This document shows, piece after piece, positions 25,761 through 34,299 of a DNA stretch of 64,000 nt. Each line of letters begins with the position of its first letter. The first letter of the stretch is position 1. Under the pieces are notes generated by a model. It made no database searches. It had not been told where the DNA came from and saw nothing but the letters and a program-made list of their open reading frames with translations. The position numbers were made by a program, and so were the translations under genes. Origin of the DNA: Fibrobacterota bacterium (GTDB taxonomy: Bacteria > Fibrobacterota > Chitinivibrionia > Chitinivibrionales > FEN-1185); assembly GCA_003165595.1 (NCBI GenBank), contig PLWQ01000039.1:1-64000 (forward strand), written 5' to 3'.

Positions 25761-26384
25761 CTAACAAGATTTTGTCTTGTTTCTTAATTCCACCGCGGCG
25801 TCCCGAGGATGAATTGCCGAACATATTGCTGACGCAACTGCTATTCCATTTGCGCCGGCCTGCATGACAGCGGCTGCATTATCTTTGTTTATGCCGCCTA
25901 TGGCCACAGCCGGATGTTTGGTCACTGCCATTACCTGGCGAATTCCTTCAAGACCGAAAGGCTTAGCCGTATCGGTCTTGGTGGCTGTATCGAAAACGGG
26001 AGATATGCCGACATAATCCACATCCATCGCATTGGCCTCGCGCACCTGCTCCATATTTTCCACCGAAAGTCCGATGATTTTTTCTTTGCCAAACAGTCGA
26101 CGGGCCATTGCGTAGGGTATGTCGCTTTGTCCGATATGGAGTCCGTCCGCGCCGGCGGCCAGGGCTACATCCAACCGGTCATTGATAATCAGAGGCACCT
26201 GGTGCGGGGCAAGTTTCTGTTTCAGCCTCAGGGCAAGTTCGATAAATTGACGTGTGCTGCAATCCTTCTCGCGCACCTGCACCGCCGTCACGCCTCCTTT
26301 TACGGCTTCTTCGACAATCCATTCAATGTTCCGCCCCAACGAGGCCGGCCGGTCGGTGACCAGATATAACCTCAAATCAAACAT
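25761..26384 (-). CDS. thiE: thiamine-phosphate synthase
   Basis: Couples 4-amino-5-hydroxymethyl-2-methylpyrimidine diphosphate with thiazole phosphate to give thiamine phosphate. 207 residues, normal for ThiE. Family motifs: LYLVTDRP at the N-terminus, VQVREKDCSTRQFIELA, LIINDRLDVALAAGADGLHI, GQSDIPYAMARRL and YVGISPVFDTATKTD with the phosphate-binding AIGGINKDNA. ATG at 26384, 3 bases after the thiM stop, so the two are translationally coupled. With thiM upstream this is a thiazole and pyrimidine salvage/joining operon. Confidence 0.96.
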   Translation of the reverse strand: MFDLRLYLVTDRPASLGRNIEWIVEEAVKGGVTAVQVREKDCSTRQFIELALRLKQKLAPHQVPLIINDRLDVALAAGADGLHIGQSDIPYAMARRLFGKEKIIGLSVENMEQVREANAMDVDYVGISPVFDTATKTDTAKPFGLEGIRQVMAVTKHPAVAIGGINKDNAAAVMQAGANGIAVASAICSAIHPRDAAVELRNKTKSC

Positions 26385-26387
26385 GTC

Positions 26388-27182
26388 TTATCCATTTTGT
26401 GCCCGTTGCGCCAGGACTTCGGGCGTCAGGTTATACAATGCATCCAAAAAGTAAAGTTGCATCGTGCCGGGGCCTTCGGCTTTTTGAGCAGCCAGTTCGC
26501 CAGCAACACCCATAACCGTCATGGCATGTGTAGCAGCCTCCACGAGATCGGAATTTACAGCGGCAAAAGCGCCGACAATGGCGGAGGCAGTGCAACCCAT
26601 GCCGGTTACTTTTGACATGAGCGCCGAACCATTTCTTACCGAGCGAACGATTTTTCCGTCGGTTATAAAATCTTCTTTTCCGCTTATCACAACAATTGCC
26701 CCTGTTTCTCGCGCCAAACGCGTACCAGCGTCCAAAGCCGAGTTGGACGAAATCGTGCTGTCAACTCCTTTCGTGGAGGCGGTTCCTTTCGCCAACGACA
26801 TTATTTCGGAGGCGTTTCCCCGGATAATGGATGGTTTACAAACACTTATTATGGAGGCAGCGACTCGATTCCGATAAGGAGTTGCTCCCGCGCCGACAGG
26901 ATCGAAAACAACGGGAATTCCCTTTTCGCGAGCCGCATTTCCCGCAAGCAGCATCGACTCAACCCATTTTTCGCTCAGCGTTCCCATATTGATTACAAGT
27001 GACAATGCGACGGCAACCATATCCTCGACTTCTTCAATAGCATGCGCCATCACCGGGGAGGCACCAATTGCCAATAGTGCATTGGCCGTACTGTTCATCA
27101 CCACATAATTGGTGATACTGTGTACCAGCGGCGCTTTTTCGCGCACCAGTTTCAGGTCGGCGATCAATTTTGTTTTGTCCAT
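26388..27182 (-). CDS. thiM: hydroxyethylthiazole kinase
   Basis: Phosphorylates 4-methyl-5-(2-hydroxyethyl)thiazole with ATP, giving the thiazole substrate of ThiE. 264 residues from the ATG at 27182 (MDKTKLIADLKLVREKAPLV). Signatures: VHSITNYVVMNSTANALLAI, GASPVMAHAIEEVEDM, VVFDPVGAGATPYR and the catalytic/anion-hole region VTGMGCTASAIVGAFAAV. First gene of the thiM-thiE operon. I searched the leader for a TPP riboswitch (CTGAGA, ACCTGATCTGG cores) and saw none. thiD and thiC are not nearby. Confidence 0.96.
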   Translation of the reverse strand: MDKTKLIADLKLVREKAPLVHSITNYVVMNSTANALLAIGASPVMAHAIEEVEDMVAVALSLVINMGTLSEKWVESMLLAGNAAREKGIPVVFDPVGAGATPYRNRVAASIISVCKPSIIRGNASEIMSLAKGTASTKGVDSTISSNSALDAGTRLARETGAIVVISGKEDFITDGKIVRSVRNGSALMSKVTGMGCTASAIVGAFAAVNSDLVEAATHAMTVMGVAGELAAQKAEGPGTMQLYFLDALYNLTPEVLAQRAQNG

Positions 27183-27285
27183 ATTCGCTTCTATTGCTAA
27201 GGTATGGCTAGTTTGCAAGTGATAAGCCCGTCAACTTCCGAACTGCAAACGAGGTTATTACTCCGGCAACTAAATATACACAATA

Positions 27286-27347
27286 CCGCTCGTCCTGAGC
27301 TTGTCGAAGGATGAGCGTTCATGGTTCGACACGCTCACCACGAACGG
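27286..27347. repeat. double-hairpin intergenic repeat
   Basis: CGCTCGTCCT/AGGATGAGCG and CGTTCATGGT/ACCACGAACG, each around a GTCGA-type loop. This is a familiar CCTGAGCTTGTCGAAGG-type repeat of many environmental genomes. It lies upstream of thiM. Confidence 0.75.
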
Positions 27348-27425
27348 ATATTTGTTCTTACACATATTTAATCGCCGGATGCAATTAGTTCTCACGGAAG
27401 AGAAGATTCCGCAGATTTATAGATT

Positions 27426-27455
27426 TTGACAATGGCTGGCGGGAATACCTATATT
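27426..27455 (+). promoter_or_regulatory. promoter of the jelly-roll lipoprotein gene
   Basis: Consensus TTGACA, 18-base spacer, TATATT in the context CCTATATTT, 136 bases before the start codon at 27591. Confidence 0.6.
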
Positions 27456-27590
27456 TTTGCAAAGCTGTTCGTACTGCCGCGTGCAGAAGCGCGAAAAGAG
27501 GCAAGAATTGAGTGTCTGTAAGGAAATTATCTTCCCAGGTTCACCTGCACTCATAAAGGAAACCGTCTAGCTTTTGGAAAGGAATCCCTG

Positions 27591-28352
27591 ATGATCGACG
27601 CAGCATCACTTCGGACTTTTGGGGGATCGGCCCGGGTATTCTTTTTCGCGGCCGTAGTGCTCTCGGGGCTTCTGGCAAGCTGCAGCAGCCCCAAGAGCGG
27701 GGCCGCGGGCACCGGCTCAACGGGCAATTTGATTGTCAATGGAAACGCCGAAGCGGCGGTAGGTTCCGACGACGGAACGCCCGTTTCGACCCCGAACTGG
27801 GTATCGGCCGGCGAGGCCACCGCAGCCCAATATGCCGTGAATGGATGGCCTGCGCCAACAGACTCTGGTCCGGCGGATCGCGGATTGAACCTTTTTTCCG
27901 GCGGACCGGTCGACTCGGCATCATCGCTCACCCAAACCGTCAACGTGAGCCACTACGCCGGCTCGATCGACAAGAATCATGCCACCTACAAGTTGTCCGG
28001 CTGGCTGGGCGGCTATGCTGACCAGGGAGACAACGCGACGGTGACCGCTACTTTTCAGGACGCGCTGGGCAACCCCCTTGGCACCGGGAGCATCGGTCCG
28101 GTCACGGCGAGCGACCGTTCGAACCAAACGGGGCTTTTGCCGCGGTCATCGGATGGCACTGTGCCGTCGGGAACGCGAAAAGTACTCGTTGTTATCTCCA
28201 TGGTCCGCACCGACGGCACTGCGAACGACGGTTACGCCGACAATCTGTCATTTATATTCAGCGGCATAGACGCAAATTTGCTCGGCGAAGTCGCTCTCAT
28301 CAAGACCGGTTGGCAAACTCCGCTGATGCTTGGCGCACCAACTGCTCCGTAA
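27591..28352 (+). CDS. lipoprotein with jelly-roll (CBM-like) domain
   Basis: 253 residues, ATG at 27591 after GGAAAGGA. The signal peptide ends in a lipobox LLASC (C31). The mature part starts NLIVNGNAEA, the usual opening of secreted carbohydrate-binding jelly rolls, and continues YKLSGWLGGYADQGDNATV and VLVVISMVRTDG with a conserved YADNLSF strand. No catalytic domain. It ends 39 bases before the next gene and probably shares its transcript. A sugar-binding surface lipoprotein is the likely role; the ligand is unknown. Confidence 0.75.
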   Translation: MIDAASLRTFGGSARVFFFAAVVLSGLLASCSSPKSGAAGTGSTGNLIVNGNAEAAVGSDDGTPVSTPNWVSAGEATAAQYAVNGWPAPTDSGPADRGLNLFSGGPVDSASSLTQTVNVSHYAGSIDKNHATYKLSGWLGGYADQGDNATVTATFQDALGNPLGTGSIGPVTASDRSNQTGLLPRSSDGTVPSGTRKVLVVISMVRTDGTANDGYADNLSFIFSGIDANLLGEVALIKTGWQTPLMLGAPTAP

Positions 28353-28391
28353 ACGAAAGCAGCGTTTTTCTTAAGAAGAAGGGGGTCATCT

Positions 28392-30101
28392 ATGCACAAC
28401 ATGAAATTTCCAGAACAATTATTGCTGATGGCAGGCCTTGTTTGTTGCGCCTTCGGCCAGACTGTCATCCAATCGAACATTTCCGGCACTGTAACCGACG
28501 GCCACGGGAATCCGCGCTCCGGAGCAATTGTAGTGTTGCTGAACGCGGGACTCATCGACTCAACTGATGCCGACGGAGATTTCACGCTCGCAGGCGATGT
28601 CGGCGTGAAACAGCGGCTTTCCGCCGCACTTGCGAAAAACGAAGTGGGTGTGCGCGGCGGTAAGCTCTACTTTACGATTCATTATGCAAATACGCCGGTT
28701 GCGGTTGAAATATTCGATTACCGGGGCAGAATGCTTTTCAATATGCCGCCCGTGGATTTTCTGCCCGGCAGCCATTGCATATCAATCGTCTCTCCACAAT
28801 CTCCGGCGATCGCTGTAAGCGCAATCGCCCGGGTCACCATCGGCCGGAATGAAAAGATCCTTCGTTTCCCCGGCTTTGGTTCCGCGTTCGCACAATCCGC
28901 ATCCGTTTCCGGGCAGCCTGCATATCTTGCAAAGACCCAGGCCGTGGTTGACACGCTGCTGGTGTCCGACTACAATTCCCTGACTGTGAGAGTTCCCATC
29001 ACCGATTACACGACGTCCTCGCTGCAGATAGCTGTTCCAAACGACAACCGCACCGATAAGCTGATTCTCAACGACGTCATAAAAGCAGGAAATGGCGACG
29101 GGCTGGTAATGCGATCCACCGACGAACTCTACCGGGCCCCGGGCGGGGATTCGGGCACGACCATGTCGTTTATGGGATTACGATCAATCGAACTGCCCGA
29201 TTTCGTGAATGTCGATTACGTGCAATTTTCAATGCCCAACAGCGCGTATTCCGACCGGATCGTCTATAGCTGGGAGTTTCTTCCGATCAACTGGTCGATC
29301 GACTCGTTTACCATCGTCGTCACTGCTAACGGCCTGGACACCATCGATCCAACCCAGGTGCTGCATCTGCTGTACGGCGCGGACACGGGCAACAAAACCG
29401 ATACGTTTACCATGAACCTGTATCCCGGTGATCTCCACGCGCTTCTTGGCAGATGCAAAACCGCGGTTCCCGGTTTCGATACAATGCCGGTGCACAATTT
29501 CTTCGCGGCAAATGGAATCAATCAATACGTCGATTTGCTTCGCTTGGCATACACCCAGTCGGCTCAGACTGCGTATTACCGATACCTGTGCGTGGTTTTT
29601 TCCACCGCGCAGGCCTGTATTGAGTTGACAAGGGTCCTTCCTTCACATTTGGCAAAGACCAGAGTCCTGCCTTCGCATTTGGCAAAACGAACCGGGGAAT
29701 TCGGCCCGACCACCATTGCGGAGGACCTGCTGAAGGCAATGCTGGCAAGCGTGATCAAAGATATTATTCGCGACCTGCTTGCAAAACCGCCCTCAGGAAT
29801 CGGCGCATTGCTCTGTGAAGGCGCGGACGCGAGCTGGGATGAATGCAAATATCAATATGTACAGTTTCCGGAAACCCCCACGGGCTCCGTGCCGTCCGAT
29901 GCAATAGACAAATGCATGAACATCTGTGCATGGGTGACGCTCGGATGTTTTACGAATATTTGCATGCCCATGAGCCTTGAAGAAGCCGAGGCGGGGGACT
30001 TGAAACAGCAGCTCGCTGCTTTTGATCTGAAGTATTTCGGGGGAGGAACCTTTGGCCCCGGGGGCGTTTTAACAAAGAAGATCCAGAAACGACTGCGGTA
30101 A
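28392..30101 (+). CDS. exported multi-domain protein of a duplicated two-protein module (component A, copy 1)
   Basis: 569 residues, ATG at 28392 after AAGAAGGGGG. Signal peptide (LLLMAGLVCCAFGQ). Residues 30-75 are a carboxypeptidase-regulatory-like beta domain (GTVTDGHGNPRSGAIVVL); residues 90-165 are a FlgD/sorting-like domain, here internal rather than C-terminal (VAVEIFDYRGRMLFNM). The middle is unassigned; the C-terminus is cysteine-bearing (LLCEGADASWDECKY, CMNICAWVTLGCFTNIC) and ends KKIQKRLR. A tandem RVLPSHLAK repeat lies near residue 420. Its paralogue at 60899-62611 shares all of this. No known family. Secreted, function unknown. Confidence 0.8.
   Translation: MHNMKFPEQLLLMAGLVCCAFGQTVIQSNISGTVTDGHGNPRSGAIVVLLNAGLIDSTDADGDFTLAGDVGVKQRLSAALAKNEVGVRGGKLYFTIHYANTPVAVEIFDYRGRMLFNMPPVDFLPGSHCISIVSPQSPAIAVSAIARVTIGRNEKILRFPGFGSAFAQSASVSGQPAYLAKTQAVVDTLLVSDYNSLTVRVPITDYTTSSLQIAVPNDNRTDKLILNDVIKAGNGDGLVMRSTDELYRAPGGDSGTTMSFMGLRSIELPDFVNVDYVQFSMPNSAYSDRIVYSWEFLPINWSIDSFTIVVTANGLDTIDPTQVLHLLYGADTGNKTDTFTMNLYPGDLHALLGRCKTAVPGFDTMPVHNFFAANGINQYVDLLRLAYTQSAQTAYYRYLCVVFSTAQACIELTRVLPSHLAKTRVLPSHLAKRTGEFGPTTIAEDLLKAMLASVIKDIIRDLLAKPPSGIGALLCEGADASWDECKYQYVQFPETPTGSVPSDAIDKCMNICAWVTLGCFTNICMPMSLEEAEAGDLKQQLAAFDLKYFGGGTFGPGGVLTKKIQKRLR
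29630..29683 (+). repeat. 27-bp tandem repeat inside the component A gene
   Basis: Two near-identical units encode RVLPSHLAK twice. The paralogue has degenerate LAK units at the same place, so the repeat number varies between copies. Confidence 0.7.
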
Positions 30102-30143
30102 GTATTGTCTTTCAGCTGCACGGGCTCAGCGATCCAAACGCGT

Positions 30144-30722
30144 ATGCAGTTCGAAATCGTGTCCGCAACTCTTTTTCTGCAAATAGCCTTGCTGGTAGCA
30201 GTCGTCTGCGCCACGGTGTTGATCGTGGCCTTTTCCGTTTTCAACGGCATCTCTCCCATGCCTTCCTCCCGAAAAGCATTGGCAGCGGTCCTGGAATTAA
30301 TAAAGGAAGCCGACACCGGCGGCAGCATTGTTGACCTCGGCTCGGGTTGGGGAACATTGTGTTTCGCTGTTGCGGCCGCATTTCCGGACAGGGAGGTGTG
30401 CGGGTATGAGAATTCCCCTGTTCCCTACATTTATTGTCTTTTGATCAACGCGCTGGTGAGGCGGAGAAATCTGCGATTTGTCCGTCGAAACTTCTATGCA
30501 GTGCCGCTTCACGAGGCCGGCCTGGTGCTCTGCTATTTGTATTCCGGGGCCATGGTAAGGCTTAAATCGAAATTTGAGAACGAACTGCGTGCCGGCACGG
30601 TGGTCGTGAGCAACACCTTTGCCGTGCCGCTCTGGAAACCGCGAGGGGTCGTTGAGTTGAGGGATATGTACCGCTCGAAAACCTATTTGTATGTTACCGG
30701 CAATGCGGCCCGTAACCTATGA
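30144..30722 (+). CDS. membrane-anchored class I methyltransferase
   Basis: 192 residues from the ATG at 30144. One transmembrane helix (LFLQIALLVAVVCATVLIVA) is followed by a short Rossmann methyltransferase with motif I IVDLGSGWGTLCFAVAAA and an acidic post-I end (VCGYENSP). The later LVLCYLYSGAMVRLKSKF is the motif IV/V region. The cytoplasmic domain is compact compared with most family members. The gene sits between the two components of the duplicated module (plus strand, 42 bases after component A) but is missing from the second copy. Substrate unknown. Confidence 0.8.
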   Translation: MQFEIVSATLFLQIALLVAVVCATVLIVAFSVFNGISPMPSSRKALAAVLELIKEADTGGSIVDLGSGWGTLCFAVAAAFPDREVCGYENSPVPYIYCLLINALVRRRNLRFVRRNFYAVPLHEAGLVLCYLYSGAMVRLKSKFENELRAGTVVVSNTFAVPLWKPRGVVELRDMYRSKTYLYVTGNAARNL

Positions 30723-30922
30723 AAAATCTTCGCTTGAAGATTCTGTTCATACGCTGTGAGTCACTGCTGACAAACGGTATGTTGACTAACACGTAATTAG
30801 AGGCACCGGGCAAATTCTGTAGTTGAGTTTTGCGTTAGTTGGACTGGAGGCCGTGGCCGAGCCCGCAAGGAGAACGACCCGAGCGCAGCGAGGGAAACGC
30901 CCAATGCATTATGTTGTTATTG
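30723..30922. other. intergenic, convergent
   Basis: No gene seen. Contains a GC-rich CCGAGCGCAGCGAGGG stretch and no clear terminator. Confidence 0.4.
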
Positions 30923-32179
30923 TCAATTGATCTTCGAGAGATTGTACAGGGTATACTTGACGATCCTCATGAGCTGCGGAAAGGACGCGATGTCCTGGTT
31001 GTGGTAATTGGTCCACAAGAATCGCCCCCTGCCGAGATAATTCTCGATAATAACCCCGCTCTGCGGGCTGCGGTTCTTTATGGCCCCCATCACGCGCGCA
31101 TCCGGAGGCAGATCGGAGAACGTTTCGTATCCTGTCAACATCCTGCCGCCGTTGTCGGTGGACTGCCACGCAATCCGGGTGTATCCGACGTTGGCGGCCA
31201 TTGCGGTGTCGAGGATGATCAGCGTATCGGCAGGCTGCTGGTCGCCGTCGTCGATATTCTGGTAGTACGGGGCGAATATCGACTCCAGGGCGAAATATCC
31301 CCAATGACCTCCGTACACGACCCCGCCCTGCTCAATGTAATGACTCATGGCCACATAAAGTGAGGTACCGCCAAGGTCCGCGGGGATTTCCGGAGCGATG
31401 CAATCGAGGAACACCATGCCGTACTGCACCAGGATGTTGTATGCTTGCACGGTGTCAGAATCGGCGCGCGCGGCAAAGGTGTCGACCGACATGGTGTCGA
31501 ATTTTGTAAACCCGATTGCCGGGAGCAGCACCTCAATTGATTCCGCAGGGGCCTTGAGGACCAGTAGCTTGACGGATGAGTTCTGCGAAAGGCGAAGCAC
31601 GGGTGCCGTGACCGCGGTGTCGCCGGAAGAAATCCGGACCGAACCCTGCGCGCCGAAAATGCCCAGACGCGCGGAAACGGTTCTCGTTCCGGCAAAAGCG
31701 TAGACCACGGCTTTCCCGTAGAAATTCGAAACAGCCGTGTCGGACGCCCCGTCGATCCAGATGCGCACGCCGCCGAAAGGCTGTCCCTGCGGATCGTCGA
31801 CCGTCACGCCCACCGGTACCGTTTGCGCCGGGCCGAGAATTACCGGCGAAAGGACCGTAGCGCTGTCGACGGCGGGAACCGTTTCATCGCGGCTGACAGC
31901 GAGCATCCCGGATTGCGCTTCCAGAACCTGGCTGCCGGACGGCGAGGTGAGGGTCGCCCTGCCGAGGCTGTCGGTGATCACCGTGTCGCTTTGCCCGTCA
32001 AACCAGACCTTGACGCCTTTGCTCGGCTGACCCGCGGAATCGACCACGGTGATCTTTACCGTATATTCCTGCACCTTCGGCGCTGCCGGATTGGGATTTT
32101 TTTTGCCGCATCCGACGATCACGCAGACTGACGCGACAAACGCCACAAGAACCATTGTCAAAGATCGTTGCGTGCTCAC
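30923..32179 (-). CDS. lipoprotein with two regulatory-like domains and a ThuA/GATase-like C-terminus (component B, copy 1)
   Basis: 418 residues from the GTG at 32179, chosen because GGAAGGA lies 6 bases upstream and the signal peptide then fits. The lipobox is VIVGC. Two repeated carboxypeptidase-regulatory-like domains follow (YTVKITVVDSAGQPSKGVKV and VGVTVDDPQGQPFGGVRIWI). The C-terminal half (from about residue 205) has a ThuA/class I amidotransferase-like pattern: VFLDCIAPEI, GGVVYGGHWGYFAL and GRGRFLWTNYHNQD. Its paralogue at 62705-63955 is collinear throughout. It is convergent with component A here. An envelope-bound partner of component A is inferred from the repeated pairing. Confidence 0.8.
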   Translation of the reverse strand: MSTQRSLTMVLVAFVASVCVIVGCGKKNPNPAAPKVQEYTVKITVVDSAGQPSKGVKVWFDGQSDTVITDSLGRATLTSPSGSQVLEAQSGMLAVSRDETVPAVDSATVLSPVILGPAQTVPVGVTVDDPQGQPFGGVRIWIDGASDTAVSNFYGKAVVYAFAGTRTVSARLGIFGAQGSVRISSGDTAVTAPVLRLSQNSSVKLLVLKAPAESIEVLLPAIGFTKFDTMSVDTFAARADSDTVQAYNILVQYGMVFLDCIAPEIPADLGGTSLYVAMSHYIEQGGVVYGGHWGYFALESIFAPYYQNIDDGDQQPADTLIILDTAMAANVGYTRIAWQSTDNGGRMLTGYETFSDLPPDARVMGAIKNRSPQSGVIIENYLGRGRFLWTNYHNQDIASFPQLMRIVKYTLYNLSKIN

Positions 32180-32307
32180 ACTTGTTCCTTCCGCAAAAGT
32201 GTTTGGTACTTCACTTGTTTCCACAAGATCGGCTAGTCTTGTAATGGCTAAAGAATAGCCATCAAAGATACTGCTTTCTTGAAAGGATAAGAACGATTCG
32301 TGTTCGC

Positions 32308-32895
32308 CTAAAGAGCCCTGATTGCAACCTGTGTTACCTCACTAACCTGATTCATGAGTGCTTTGTAGCTATGAGTTGTTCTATTGTTGAGATAAAACAG
32401 GAGAATACCATGCAGCGCCAATTTATGGAACTCCTGTGCCTGCGAAGACGCGCCCTGTGTGTTTTTCTTCCGGTCCACAATAGTCTTCCACCTCTGTTCG
32501 ACAAGAGAATCGAATAGCGCATCAATTGCATTCACGTTGGACTTTGCCGTGGATATCTTGCTTGCCTTCTCCTGGAAGAAAAGGTCAAAAATCCCCGGGT
32601 ATTGGACAAAGAATTTAGTATAGCTGCTGCTTATGGCAATGAGCGCCTTTTCTCCGGAGAGAGCGCTCGGGACTTCCTTTGCCACGAATTCTCTGCATTC
32701 AGCCATGAAATCTTCGACGCAGCTGAAGATCAGATCTCTGATATCCTTGAAATAGTTGTACATCGTCGCATAGGAGTATCCCGCACGCTCCGCAACATTT
32801 CTTGTGCTCACCACCGCAAGCCCCTCACCGCGTATTAACTCTTTTGCGGCGGTAAGGAAATAGCCCTTCATGCGTTCTTCCTGGATTGCTTTCAT
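32308..32895 (-). CDS. TetR family transcriptional regulator
   Basis: 195 residues from the ATG at 32895 (MKAIQEERMKGYFLTAAKEL; GGAG upstream). The TetR helix-turn-helix is VSTRNVAERAGYSYATMYNY, residues about 27-46, followed by the usual F-K/D helix. The ligand domain is all-helical and does not identify an inducer. A promoter (TTGCCT, 17, TATATT) with a 27-bp palindrome over its -10 element lies upstream, so autorepression is likely. Neighbours (component B and small hypothetical proteins) are candidate targets. Confidence 0.92.
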   Translation of the reverse strand: MKAIQEERMKGYFLTAAKELIRGEGLAVVSTRNVAERAGYSYATMYNYFKDIRDLIFSCVEDFMAECREFVAKEVPSALSGEKALIAISSSYTKFFVQYPGIFDLFFQEKASKISTAKSNVNAIDALFDSLVEQRWKTIVDRKKNTQGASSQAQEFHKLALHGILLFYLNNRTTHSYKALMNQVSEVTQVAIRAL

Positions 32896-32931
32896 CCGAA
32901 CTCCACTCAGGTTAAAGGCATTCAGCAAATT

Positions 32932-32969
32932 AACACTATTAATATACTGAATGGTGTTCAACGAGGCAA
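32932..32969 (-). promoter_or_regulatory. TetR gene promoter with overlapping palindrome
   Basis: On the minus strand TTGCCT (32964-32969), 17-base spacer, TATATT (32941-32946). AACACTATT (32932-32940) and AATGGTGTT (32950-32958) are 9-bp arms with one mismatch, centred on the -10. Confidence 0.65.
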
Positions 32970-33266
32970 CACATTGCGCAAATATGTCGAACGCTTGATC
33001 GAGAACGTTGAAGCGTATTTCCGACATGAACCGGCATACATACCGTTGCGCCTATGCCCTGAAAAAACTAGATATTTCGCGTTTCCAAGGCAACTTTTTC
33101 GCTGTCACCAGAAGCTCGGAGAAGGTGTAAACTCGTTGTCGAGGAGTGAGAGTGAAGGCGGCCCGTTGTGGCAGGATATTTGCAGTAACATTTACCAGCA
33201 CGAAGTGATTCGGGACGGAGCGAGGAATTTGTGACCACACCGTAACGTAACGTGAAGGAGGGGGCA

Positions 33267-33440
33267 ATGGAACGAATGGATTCAAGCGAAAGAAGCGAGC
33301 TTCTGAGAGATATCAATGGCGATCAGCGAAACCTTGCGGAGTTGTCCGAGGCGATCATCACTGCGATGGAAACAGTGCTGGGATTCAAGGAAAAACTGCA
33401 GAGCCTTCTATCCGAACAGGAACCGGAAACGGCAGATTGA
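33267..33440 (+). CDS. small hypothetical helical protein
   Basis: 57 residues, ATG at 33267 with a strong AAGGAGGGGG site. MERMDSSERSELLRDINGDQ then AITAMETVLGFKEKLQSLL: a charged amphipathic helix pair with coiled-coil potential and no signal peptide. No family is recognised. It precedes another hypothetical gene by 114 bases. Confidence 0.6.
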   Translation: MERMDSSERSELLRDINGDQRNLAELSEAIITAMETVLGFKEKLQSLLSEQEPETAD

Positions 33441-33554
33441 CAGAGGCCATTGCCCGATCGGGGCGAAACCGCCCGGCTCGGGCACAACTCGAAGAACCGG
33501 GTCCCACATAGGGACAAACCGGCGTCATACATAATGAAATATGAGGAGGTTTCT

Positions 33555-34016
33555 ATGTCAAGTGGTAATGAGCCGGAAAGGATTGTCGATGAACTTCTTG
33601 AGAGACTGAGACTACGGGGCGGAAAGTTGACCCGTGAGGATGTTCAAGGCACTGTTCAAGCAATTGTGGAAAAGGGTGACAGACGATATATCCATCAAAC
33701 AGGAGCATTTTTTGAACTGCTTCGTGAATTTGCAAGGCAAAGGCGCATAGGAGAGATTGCAGAAGCTTGTGCGCTTTATGTCGAGGTCTATCCGGTGACG
33801 TGGGCTTTTGTTTCAAGCAACGTGTCACCAATACTTGTAAATTTCTACTTTCCCTTCCTGGAGGATTTTCCTTACGAAGCTTTTATACAATACACGGCAT
33901 TTTGTGAAGACTGGTCACAACCGATCAGAAACACTTTCAATAATCCTCCTATGTTTCGATTGGCTATCGCAAGGCTGACGGAGGCGGTAAGGCGTTTTGC
34001 AAAAGAAAATCTGTAA
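33555..34016 (+). CDS. hypothetical soluble helical protein
   Basis: 153 residues, ATG at 33555 with GAGGAGG 5 bases upstream. No signal peptide or transmembrane segment. The N-terminal half is charged and helical (DELLERLRLRGGKLTREDVQ); the C-terminal half is aromatic-rich (VNFYFPFLEDFPYEAFIQYT). Not recognised as a known family. It is probably cotranscribed with the small gene upstream. It is A/T-richer than the surrounding GH genes. Confidence 0.65.
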   Translation: MSSGNEPERIVDELLERLRLRGGKLTREDVQGTVQAIVEKGDRRYIHQTGAFFELLREFARQRRIGEIAEACALYVEVYPVTWAFVSSNVSPILVNFYFPFLEDFPYEAFIQYTAFCEDWSQPIRNTFNNPPMFRLAIARLTEAVRRFAKENL

Positions 34017-34112
34017 TGATTTGCCCCAGGCCCGAAACCTCATGTCTGCGACCTGGGGTCGTCCGTTTGTCTTCCAAAGTCGTGGCTAGCCCCAACCTTC
34101 CAACAATCAAAA

Positions 34113-34142
34113 TTGACAATTATGCTTAAAAATGCCTATATT
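34113..34142 (+). promoter_or_regulatory. promoter of the second GH2 gene
   Basis: TTGACA, 18-base spacer, TATATT in the context GCCTATATTT, 158 bases before the ATG at 34300. Same layout as at 27426 and 6422. Confidence 0.6.
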
Positions 34143-34299
34143 TACTTTTGTGGGCTGTTAGTGTGCGCAGGGAAAAACGAGAAAACGGAGGGAAGTTGAG
34201 CGCTTAAACGATGCATTTCTCATGCGCTCACGAGCTTGCGAAAAAGCTTTAGTATATAGAAATATCCGAATCAGTTAAACAAAAAGGGGGAGAAGTTTT

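Noticed and set aside
27183-27590. TPP riboswitch upstream of thiM
   Set aside because: Neither the CTGAGA nor the ACCTGATCTGG core is present; the region holds only a known repeat and a promoter for the divergent gene.
29630-29683. CRISPR-like repeat
   Set aside because: Only two direct units without spacers, in frame inside a gene.
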